Below are positions 1 to 5,882 of a DNA stretch of 45,637 nucleotides, in pieces. Source of the stretch: Pseudoalteromonas sp. XI10 (GTDB lineage Bacteria; Pseudomonadota; Gammaproteobacteria; Enterobacterales; Alteromonadaceae). Positions within the stretch are counted from its first letter, which is position 1, and every line of letters starts with the position of its first letter. The notes under the pieces are model-generated. The model searched no databases and was not told where the DNA came from. It worked only from the letters and a program-made list of their open reading frames with translations. The stretch spans positions 1 to 45,637 of the forward strand of contig NZ_LOPY01000049.1 of the NCBI RefSeq assembly GCF_001469895.1. Direction: 5' to 3'. The translations under genes and the position numbers were made by a program.

Positions 1-2
1 GG

Positions 3-839
3 GTCACAGATGCCAAACGTACAGTGAAGAAGTTGTGCAGTTGGTTATCAGTGTCGCCGGCTGGATACTATAAATGGTTAAAGCAATTACCTAACACACG
101 CCATAAAGAGAACAGTTCGCTACTGAAATTTCTAAAGCATATTAGCGACCAGGAGCACTGTATCCCTGGCTATAGAAAGCTCTGGGAGGCAGCGGTAGCG
201 CATGGTTTTGATTGCAGTAAAGGGCGTGTGCAGAGACTATTACAAAGCGTTGGCTATCGTTCAAGGTCAGGTAAGAGGCGCTATACAAGCCGCGCGAAGA
301 AAGAAGGTACAATCAAAGCGAGTAATTTATTACGACGCCAGTTTAATGTTGATACAGCAAATACCGTGTGGGTATCAGACATCACACAAGTACGCTGTAA
401 AGATGGTTGGCAGTATTTGTGCGTCATCCTTGATTTGTATTCTCGTAAGGTTGTTGGCTGGGTAACAAGCCGGATAAACAACGCCGAGTTAGTTATTAAA
501 ACACTGAGAAAAGCATGGTCAGCACGCAAACCTGATGGTGCGAACTTGCTCTTTCATTCAGACCAAGGAGCTCAGTATGTCGCAAAGGAAACTGTGAAAT
601 GGTTAACTAATAGAGGTGTCACAGTGAGTATGTCTAGAAAAGCCAACTGCTGGGATAACGCATGCTCAGAAAGCTTCTTCGCACAGTATAAAAAGGAGTG
701 GATAAAGAATTTAAATGAACTGAGTCGTAGTGAAATGACAACACAAACGTATTTTTATATTGAAAAATACTACAACTCAATAAGAAGGCATGGCACCCTA
801 GGGTATAAAAGTCCCATGCAGTACGAACAAATTAATTAA
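3..839 (+). CDS. IS3-family transposase OrfB (5' partial)
   Basis: This is the catalytic subunit of an IS3-family transposase, which cuts and rejoins the element ends. The frame is open to the left edge; the first possible start inside is GTG at 24, but in this family OrfB is normally made as a frameshift fusion with OrfA, so the true N-terminus probably lies outside. Counting from the GTG, an HTH-like segment occupies about residues 1-80 and the integrase core about 105-265. The catalytic triad is visible as D119 (SDITQ), D180 (HSDQGAQY) and E216 (SESFF), a spacing of D-60-D-35-E that is diagnostic of IS3 elements. No internal stop is seen, so the visible part looks intact. Confidence 0.9.
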   Translation, partial: VTDAKRTVKKLCSWLSVSPAGYYKWLKQLPNTRHKENSSLLKFLKHISDQEHCIPGYRKLWEAAVAHGFDCSKGRVQRLLQSVGYRSRSGKRRYTSRAKKEGTIKASNLLRRQFNVDTANTVWVSDITQVRCKDGWQYLCVILDLYSRKVVGWVTSRINNAELVIKTLRKAWSARKPDGANLLFHSDQGAQYVAKETVKWLTNRGVTVSMSRKANCWDNACSESFFAQYKKEWIKNLNELSRSEMTTQTYFYIEKYYNSIRRHGTLGYKSPMQYEQIN

Positions 840-840
840 A

Positions 841-870
841 CCCCGTGTCTACTTTATCGGGGTCAGATCA
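841..870 (+). repeat. right terminal inverted repeat of the IS3 element
   Basis: The 30 bp just after the transposase stop end in ...GGGGTCAGATCA; the complement starts TGATCTGACCCC, a typical IS3-subgroup tip. The limits are inferred because the left repeat is not in the window. Confidence 0.6.
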
Positions 871-873
871 TTC

Positions 874-906
874 ATCTGATAGCTGACGGCTGAAAGCTGA
901 TAGCTC
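874..906. repeat. 33-bp interspersed repeat, copy 1
   Basis: This segment is built from variants of AGCTGATAGCTG / GGCTGAAAGCTG and is identical over 33 bp to 32670-32702. It lies between the IS end and the tRNA terminator. Confidence 0.85.
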
Positions 907-959
907 TTTAAATTTCACGCCTACGGGATGTAAAGTAGTGATTTGGAGGGGACAGAAAC

Positions 960-983
960 AAAAAAGCCTCGCGATTGCGAGGC
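960..983 (-). terminator. rho-independent terminator of the tRNA operon, displaced by the island
   Basis: On the minus strand GCCTCGC-AATC-GCGAGGC is followed by TTTTTT. It sits just downstream of the left-hand tRNA-Phe 3' remnant. It was presumably the terminator of the Phe/Thr tRNA operon before the island separated it from the intact genes at 8948-9516. Confidence 0.8.
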
Positions 984-1037
984 TAGGAAAAATGGTGCCC
1001 AGAGGCGGAATCGAACCACCGACACGAGGATTTTCAA
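979..1037 (-). repeat. attachment site, distal copy (tRNA-Phe 3' end remnant)
   Basis: These 59 bp are identical to 8934-8992. They contain the last 45 nt of tRNA-Phe including CCA (993-1037) plus 14 bp of downstream flank. Identity breaks at the anticodon loop (TTGAAAA on the minus strand), where tyrosine integrases that target tRNA genes often exchange strands. From 1038 on, the sequence no longer matches a tRNA. Confidence 0.92.
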
Positions 1038-1211
1038 CCCACGCTATATAACACCTAAAATATTGTTTTTACTAAACTTAATTACAAAAAGTTTCCTATA
1101 ATTTTCGTCTAGTTAATAAATTCTTTGTTGTTTAGTTAAAAATATAATGTTTTTATGTACTTATAGATTTTAAACGAACTAAACAAATTCAACCTATTGA
1201 TGATGCCTTTT

Positions 1212-2300
1212 TTAACGCTCTTTTTCAATCCTTTGTTTAATATCAATGCCTTTCTCTGCAACAGGTTTTAAAGCTTCAACTTTAGCATACCCTCTTCTGT
1301 ACACCCTTTTAGTTGTTCCAAGGTTCGAATGACCTAGCAATTCAGACGCTTGTGCAATACTTTCACAATCACTTGCAGCTTTAGCCCTAAGATCTCGTTC
1401 TTGAAATCGTTGCTCTGGTTTTAATTCACCACTTGCCAAGGCCTTTGTCATCGCTTTATTCCACGCAGTTCTGATTCCTGATGCAGTTAATGGTTTATCA
1501 CGCTTAGAACTAGCATGGGATGCAAAGAAGTACCAATGAAGTATTGGCATACGCCTCTTTGCTACGTTGCGGTAACCATTTATTTCTTTTAATTCAGAAA
1601 CCAAGTTAGCTAAATAATCACAATAATTATATTGAATCCTTACTTTGGTTTTTGAGGTTTGCACTTTCAACCCTTCATTTTCACACCAATCTTTGCTGCT
1701 TAGGTTGATCATATCGGTTTGCCTTAAACCTGTTGCAAGCTTAAGCTCGATGTATAGCTGAAGCCACCGTGGACAATATTTAAAAAAGACATCTATTTCT
1801 TCATCTAAAACGAGTCTATCTCGAGGCCTCTCAGGATTTCTGATTATTCCATTAAAAGGAGTACAATCAATTATTCCCCACCGTACAGCATGGGTCATTA
1901 GAGTGCTTAGTAAGGCAAATTCACGATTTCCCCTAACAGGTGCGCCCTCTCTAGCTCTCAAATCTAAGTACTGATAGGCATGACGTGCCCTAACCATAGT
2001 AGGGTTCATTGAGCCAAATCGTTTAATAAGGTTCTTAGCTGCTGCAATGTTGCTTTTGTGTGTATCTTTAGCTTTAGTCGGTGAAACTTCTTTCATATAC
2101 CTATTTATCAAGTCGAACATTGTGCGGCATTCATAGTTTATTTCTGCGTAAGCATAATAATTTCTAAAGGCTTCATGTATGGTTTTACCTAGTCGAATAT
2201 CTTTTTGCCCAGCCGCTCTTAAATAATAAGTGTCAGCTTTTTTGTTATAGATCATTCCTCTGGGTAGATTTTGATTTTCAGGTGAACGCTTTCTACCCAT
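1212..2300 (-). CDS. tyrosine recombinase / island integrase
   Basis: This is a site-specific integrase of 362 aa lying beside the attachment site, so it is the likely enzyme for integration into tRNA-Phe. The N-terminal half (about 1-150) fits the arm-binding and SAM-like core-binding domains. The catalytic domain shows R193 (ATGLRQTD), box II RDLRAKAAS with R306, H324 (LLGHSN) and nucleophile Y334 (KRVYRR). The usual His of box II (HxxR) is an Arg here. It starts 4 bp after the stop of the small DUF4224 gene, so the two are probably cotranscribed. AT-rich DNA at 1041-1211 between it and the attachment site contains several TAGTTAA/TTTAGTT motifs that could be arm-type sites, but this is unproven. 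Confidence 0.9.
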   Translation of the reverse strand: MGRKRSPENQNLPRGMIYNKKADTYYLRAAGQKDIRLGKTIHEAFRNYYAYAEINYECRTMFDLINRYMKEVSPTKAKDTHKSNIAAAKNLIKRFGSMNPTMVRARHAYQYLDLRAREGAPVRGNREFALLSTLMTHAVRWGIIDCTPFNGIIRNPERPRDRLVLDEEIDVFFKYCPRWLQLYIELKLATGLRQTDMINLSSKDWCENEGLKVQTSKTKVRIQYNYCDYLANLVSELKEINGYRNVAKRRMPILHWYFFASHASSKRDKPLTASGIRTAWNKAMTKALASGELKPEQRFQERDLRAKAASDCESIAQASELLGHSNLGTTKRVYRRGYAKVEALKPVAEKGIDIKQRIEKER

Positions 2301-2304
2301 AGCT

Positions 2305-2535
2305 CTAATCCTCTAAATTCAACTCAGTGTATTTAAAGATAGAACTATTATTCGAATTTCGCTGGTTTGGGCTTGCACCTAGTTCAGCTTCAATAGATTT
2401 ACGTAACACTTTTGGCCAGCCAAAAGCATCTAAGGTGAAGGTTATACGCATTACTGTAAGCTGCTCAACTTGCTTCTGGCGTTGCTTTCTGCCAGTAAGT
2501 TCAGCAATTTCTTCTTTGGAAAGGAATAAGCTCAT
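2305..2535 (-). CDS. DUF4224-type small protein, possible excisionase-like partner
   Basis: This 76-aa protein begins MSLFLSKEEIAELTGRK and continues through a KQVEQL segment and an FGWPKV motif. That is the pattern of the DUF4224 family, which I know as short proteins encoded directly upstream of phage and island integrases. The N-terminal half looks like a helix-turn-helix (SKEEIAELTG). It ends 4 bp before the integrase start, which supports one operon. By position and size it could act as a recombination directionality factor or as an integrase regulator; this is inference. The start codon is ATG and the ribosome binding site is weak. Confidence 0.75.
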   Translation of the reverse strand: MSLFLSKEEIAELTGRKQRQKQVEQLTVMRITFTLDAFGWPKVLRKSIEAELGASPNQRNSNNSSIFKYTELNLED

Positions 2536-2649
2536 AGGTTTCTCACACTAATAAGTTTCCAGTCACTTTTAGCAACCGAAAAATCAAAATAACTCTAATT
2601 CCAAACGTAAATTATCCGTCTGGTAATGATTAACTCTTGATTAGCTCAC

Positions 2650-2702
2650 GCAGCTATTGCGTGGCGACTTAAAGCATGATGGCCTACGGCCTCACTAAAT
2701 AT
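2650..2702. repeat. structured repeat element, copy A
   Basis: A CACGCA-GCTAT-TGCGTG hairpin is followed by ACTTAAAG, a short linker and a GATGGCC-TAC-GGCCTC hairpin, then TAA. A diverged element with the same arrangement lies at 5701-5751. Each sits in the gap between a minus-strand cargo gene and a recombinase gene. The function is unknown. Confidence 0.45.
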
Positions 2703-2795
2703 ATCTGCTGATTTTTAACGATTTCATCATTTTTCAGCTTTTTTAATATAGTTTGCCATTTTTTAAATAGCAAACACTTTTAGGCGAGTATTAAA

Positions 2796-3086
2796 TTAAC
2801 TATGAAGTTTTATAGTACCTATTCCAGCAAGGTTGAAGTTTAGATCTTCAAAAGCACTTTCTTTACTGAGTCCAATGCCAAACTCAAGGCTAGAAGCCAT
2901 AAATGCTTCCATTTCGATGTCATTAGTTATTTCATTCTCTGATTGGTAGCACACAAAGAACTCATGCAGCTTTGAGTAGTAATATTTTTCTTTTGTTAAA
3001 TAATTCATAACATGACTATCACGTTTGATGAATAGAAGTCTGGCAGGTTTCACTGGAGTAATATCTATACTAAATAGATGATACAA
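2796..3086 (-). CDS. hypothetical protein, possibly degraded
   Basis: This frame of up to 96 aa is not recognised. It has no ATG near its beginning: the longest reading starts with TTG at 3086, and the first ATG, at 3008, would give about 70 aa. Upstream in frame a TGA closes the reading frame a few codons before the TTG. No signal peptide or membrane segment is evident; a middle stretch (YYYSKLHEFFVCYQSEN) is rich in aromatic residues. It lies downstream of the Ntn-hydrolase-like gene, separated by a terminator at 3160-3183, so it would need its own promoter. It could be a small island gene or a remnant. Confidence 0.4.
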   Translation of the reverse strand: MYHLFSIDITPVKPARLLFIKRDSHVMNYLTKEKYYYSKLHEFFVCYQSENEITNDIEMEAFMASSLEFGIGLSKESAFEDLNFNLAGIGTIKLHS

Positions 3087-3159
3087 TTTAGTTTCTCATA
3101 AATTACTACGCTGAATTTTTGGTTGATAAGCTTTGCAAAAGAAGTCTGGTGTCAATACA

Positions 3160-3183
3160 CAAAAAACCCGTATTAATACGGGC
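3160..3183 (-). terminator. terminator of the Ntn-hydrolase-like gene
   Basis: On the minus strand the palindrome CCCGTATTAATACGGG is followed by TTTTTT, right behind the stop codon of the 231-aa gene that ends at 3184. Confidence 0.75.
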
Positions 3184-3879
3184 TTATGTTTTCTTTTTAG
3201 ATAGTCGGGCTTTTCTTCTTTGCAGCCTATTTTTAGCTTCTTCCAAGCTAACCTTTGCGCCATTTGGAGTAGGGCTTGTTCTCATTGCGGATCTTAGAAT
3301 GTTGTCCATCTTAGCACCTCTGAAAAAATTGTTTATTTCTTGCTCAAGAAACTTTCTATATTCTAGTCCAACAGGCTCCGTGTTGTCAAAACTTCTTCTA
3401 CCCCATATTCTTTTTCTAATAGGTTCCCCCGAGCATTTATCCCAATAAAATGCATACCTTAAAGCACCTTCGATATTGCAACCGTGAATACTCGTATATT
3501 TATAACGCTTAGCATAATAATAGAAATCAGATGCAAACTTACCTCCAGAGCCAGTATGTGCAATTCCCGCATTCCATTCAAAAATGTACCCTTCATCTGC
3601 TAGGTGGTGTCCTGTGCTAGCTTCGATAATAAGACATCCAAATACATCATTTTTATCAAGAAGATCATAGAACCTATAATATTCATCTTCAGTTACAATA
3701 CCTAAAAGTTGTGCTTGCTCAAGTAATATAGGGAAATGATCTCCGGAAAAAATAAAAAGCTCGTCATTACTGGAATAAATGTACTTTCTTGTTTCCGTTT
3801 CAACTGCATTATGGAATATATCAGTCCATAAAGAATCAACTGCAGCGAACTTCAAAGTTTTTACTATAGCAGTTGTCAT
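3184..3879 (-). CDS. divergent proteasome-like Ntn-hydrolase superfamily protein
   Basis: This 231-aa protein carries the residue pattern of the self-compartmentalising protease fold (proteasome beta/HslV and related phage-borne Ntn hydrolases). After removal of Met1 it would start with Thr (MTTAIVK). AAVDS places D15 where the family has its conserved AADS aspartate, RKYIY gives K32 near the catalytic lysine position, and SGD follows at 45-47. Later come TGSGG (109-113) and DKCSGEPI (147-154), matching GSG and the D-x-x-S-G motif of proteasome subunits. About 75 extra C-terminal residues end in a very basic tail (RLQRRKARLSKKK). The match is by eye: the motifs are seen, the superfamily is inferred, and activity is unknown. 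It has its own terminator and is alone in its transcript. Confidence 0.6.
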   Translation of the reverse strand: MTTAIVKTLKFAAVDSLWTDIFHNAVETETRKYIYSSNDELFIFSGDHFPILLEQAQLLGIVTEDEYYRFYDLLDKNDVFGCLIIEASTGHHLADEGYIFEWNAGIAHTGSGGKFASDFYYYAKRYKYTSIHGCNIEGALRYAFYWDKCSGEPIRKRIWGRRSFDNTEPVGLEYRKFLEQEINNFFRGAKMDNILRSAMRTSPTPNGAKVSLEEAKNRLQRRKARLSKKKT

Positions 3880-4190
3880 ATTTAATTATTAAAAATACCT
3901 TTCATTTGAGTTTTGAAACTGAGTTAAAACAAAACTTCATAAACTCTACCTTAACGCCCACTCTTCAACCAGATACATTTTTACAAATTTCCTAGAATAT
4001 TACTATAATCAAATGATTAATTATCTGAATTATAGCCGAACAGAAAAATCAAACGCTGTGACTACTCATAGACAATATGAAAAAACTACCCTACCGTTTA
4101 AGAAGCTATTGTTTATGTATGTAAAATCAATATGTCGACTACAAATTATTGTACACATTAGTAAAAGCTTTCCATTTACAAGGAGATCCT
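3880..4190. other. intergenic region between divergent island genes
   Basis: This is an AT-rich gap between the Ntn-hydrolase-like gene (minus) and a 66-aa gene (plus). It must hold two divergent promoters, but I cannot place -35/-10 boxes with confidence. No gene or RNA is evident. Confidence 0.4.
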
Positions 4191-4391
4191 ATGTTCACTA
4201 ATTTTCTATTAAAAGCTGCGGAAGTTGCAATTGATGTTTTATCTGAGCCCTTACCTGAAGACTCATACGAAGGTGAGTTTGATATTTATGAACCAAGCTC
4301 AAAGTCACTATATACTAACGCAGATGGCAGCACTGAAATTTTGACAGGGTCATCAATGGGCACAAGAATTTCTGATTTGAGTGGTGAGTGA
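4191..4391 (+). CDS. small acidic hypothetical protein (66 aa)
   Basis: I chose ATG 4191 because AAGGAGA lies 5-11 bp upstream, an excellent ribosome binding site; the longer frame from 4149 would add 14 residues without one. The product begins MFTNFLLKAAEVAIDVLSEPL, a short amphipathic or weakly hydrophobic helix, and then turns acidic and polar (EDSYEGEFDIYEPSS, a region with NADGSTE). It is the only plus-strand gene of the island, and its 3' end faces the second recombinase. I do not recognise a family; it could be a small regulator, an anti-defence or antitoxin-type protein, or a structural peptide. Confidence 0.55.
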   Translation: MFTNFLLKAAEVAIDVLSEPLPEDSYEGEFDIYEPSSKSLYTNADGSTEILTGSSMGTRISDLSGE

Positions 4392-4417
4392 TAACCCTTA
4401 ACTTAACCTTTAAAAAG

Positions 4418-5302
4418 TCAACGCCCTAAGTAGATTGCCGTGATCTGTTCACGACTATGTCCTAGCTCGCTTGATATTTGCAATCTAGCTTCTTTATCAA
4501 TAACTTTTTGTTCTGATGTTAATGCTTTGCTTTTAAGACCACCGCTGATTGGGGCTTGTCTGCCTGTTAGTTCCATATAGCGTTTTTGGGCATACATGTG
4601 ACGTAATCCATGATTTTTATCTAGGCCAACACGGCTTGTTTGCCATTCGTAGCTTTTTAATTGCTGCTTGTAATTTTTATCAGGTCTTATCAATGCACCG
4701 CCACCTACAGTTTGCTGTATTTCTTTTAATAAGGCTCGCTGAGTGTCGGTTCTTATTGGCAAAGTCCTAGGACGACCACCTTTAGTCCACGATGATTTTA
4801 AAACGAGTTGTTCACCACGTATGGCAAAATTAGGCTTAAACTTAATAGCTTCTTCTCTACGAAGCCCAAACTCTAACTGAAGCTTTAATGATAACTGCAC
4901 GTAGTGATCTGTTATTTTTTCCAGCTTAGCTAAGTCTAGCTCTTTGGCTTTTGAATCTGTTGGAATGTAACTGCGCTTTTCTAAGTTAATTGATATTGCT
5001 TGATTTGCACTGTTATTTGATTTTGGCAGCATCGATGATTTTCCGACTTTTTCAGCCCACCATCTAATGTGCCCAACGCGGTTTTTAATTGTTCCTGGCG
5101 AAAGCTTTTCAGCTTGCCAGCGCTCTATCAGGTAATTTACGTGTTTTGGCTTTAATGAATGAACCGATTTTAATCGAAACCCACCTTCTTTAAGCTGTGC
5201 AGCAAGTTGCACTAACGCCTTTTTTCGCCCAGCCTGTGTGCTGTAGCTACCATCTTGATTTCTTAGCATTAAGCCTTGTAGTTGGTACTTTAAGTTACTC
5301 AT
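4418..5302 (-). CDS. second tyrosine recombinase (integrase-domain protein)
   Basis: This 294-aa tyrosine recombinase has the full catalytic set: R148 (FGLRREEA), H231-x-x-R234 (HGLRHMYA), H282 (ELGHSREQ) and Y291 (AIYLGR), only three residues from the C-terminus. The N-terminal part (about 1-90) resembles a SAM-like DNA-binding domain with WWAEKVGK. The architecture recalls the integrase-domain proteins of conjugative elements and islands (Phage_integr_N plus Integrase_1 families) rather than the phage-type integrase at 1212-2300. It starts at ATG with GGTGG upstream. Its presence in the middle of the island suggests either a nested element or an accessory recombinase. It converges on the small 66-aa gene. 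Confidence 0.88.
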   Translation of the reverse strand: MSNLKYQLQGLMLRNQDGSYSTQAGRKKALVQLAAQLKEGGFRLKSVHSLKPKHVNYLIERWQAEKLSPGTIKNRVGHIRWWAEKVGKSSMLPKSNNSANQAISINLEKRSYIPTDSKAKELDLAKLEKITDHYVQLSLKLQLEFGLRREEAIKFKPNFAIRGEQLVLKSSWTKGGRPRTLPIRTDTQRALLKEIQQTVGGGALIRPDKNYKQQLKSYEWQTSRVGLDKNHGLRHMYAQKRYMELTGRQAPISGGLKSKALTSEQKVIDKEARLQISSELGHSREQITAIYLGR

Positions 5303-5417
5303 AAGCCACCAGTAAGTGATGATTTAAAATAACCTGTTATGCACTTAACTAACTAATTGAACCTATTAATCCAAAAGGTAAGTTTTAAATGCCAATTGCA
5401 CGTTGGAGCGTACAATT

Positions 5418-5433
5418 TTCGTATAAATACGAA
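5418..5433. promoter_or_regulatory. operator-like palindrome upstream of the second recombinase
   Basis: TTCGTAT and ATACGAA are separated by 2 bp, 116 bp before the recombinase start. A second TTTCGTATA occurs near 5590. This could be a binding site for an island regulator such as the winged-helix protein at 7870-8694; this is inference. Confidence 0.35.
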
Positions 5434-5700
5434 TAGAGGCACAAAGTTCAAAATGGCCTAAATAGCCTCGCCTTAAATGTTTCCCTATTGGGCGTACAAA
5501 ATAAAACGCAAATCAAGTGTGCTTAGCACTGGTTAGTTAAGTGATAACAAGTCTCCTTTTTAAGCGCCATAAAAGTAATTTTTCATGAATTTCGTATACA
5601 CAAAATTCAATCAAGGTAATGCAATAAAGCACTAGCTATTGATTAAGAAAAGTTAACTTTTTGGCTTATAGCTACATCACGTTGGTAGCTTTTCGAAATG

Positions 5701-5751
5701 ACAAAGCTGAAAGCTTTGTTTTAAAGGTACGATGGCCAATGGTCTCGTTAA
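5701..5751. repeat. structured repeat element, copy B
   Basis: An ACAAAGC-TGAAA-GCTTTGT hairpin is followed by TTTTAAAG, a short linker and a GATGGCC-AAT-GGTCTC hairpin, then TTAA. It matches copy A (2650-2702) in layout and in its second half, while the first stem differs in sequence but keeps a 5-nt loop. Confidence 0.45.
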
Positions 5752-5830
5752 GTAAGTAATTTGATAATGGCATAACCCGCCCATAACTTCAACAAAAGTA
5801 ACAAGCCTGTTGGTACGGCTGGGTTTGCCC

Positions 5831-5870
5831 ACCGCGTCACTCCCCTATTGCTTCGCGGGAGTGACGCGGT
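5831..5870. terminator. strong 14-bp hairpin behind the KAP gene
   Basis: The arms 5831-5844 and 5857-5870 pair perfectly over 14 bp around a 12-nt loop. A T-rich tract (TCTTTT) follows only on the plus strand, although the adjacent KAP gene is on the minus strand. It may stabilise the KAP mRNA 3' end or be a mobile palindrome rather than a normal terminator. Confidence 0.5.
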
Positions 5871-5882
5871 TCTTTTAACTAT

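Larger units (their letters stand above)
1..870 (+). mobile_element. IS3-family insertion sequence, right portion
   Basis: The window opens inside an IS3-type element. It holds the DDE transposase reading frame to 839 and a right terminal inverted repeat at about 841-870. Read from the outside, that repeat begins TGATCTGACCCCGATAAAG, which resembles IS3-subgroup ends. The left end, orfA and the probable frameshift site lie outside the window, so the target duplication cannot be checked. Confidence 0.8.
5303..5882. other. 580-bp intergenic region with several inverted repeats
   Basis: No gene was found. The region holds a TTCGTAT-AA-ATACGAA palindrome at 5418-5433, with a related TTTCGTATAC half-site near 5590. 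It also holds the structured element copy B at about 5701-5751 and a perfect 14-bp stem at 5831-5870. It would include the promoter of the second recombinase and the 3' end of the KAP transcript. Confidence 0.6.

Noticed and set aside
979..1060. A sixth, complete tRNA-Phe gene at the left of the island
   Set aside because: Only the last 45 nt match; the 5' half is replaced by unrelated AT-rich sequence, so it is an attachment remnant.
2650..2702. Integron attC site
   Set aside because: No paired RYYYAAC/GTTRRRY core sites flank the hairpins and no integron-type integrase is present.
4549..4770. Plus-strand frame inside the second recombinase
   Set aside because: It lies wholly within a gene with a complete catalytic motif set and has no support of its own.
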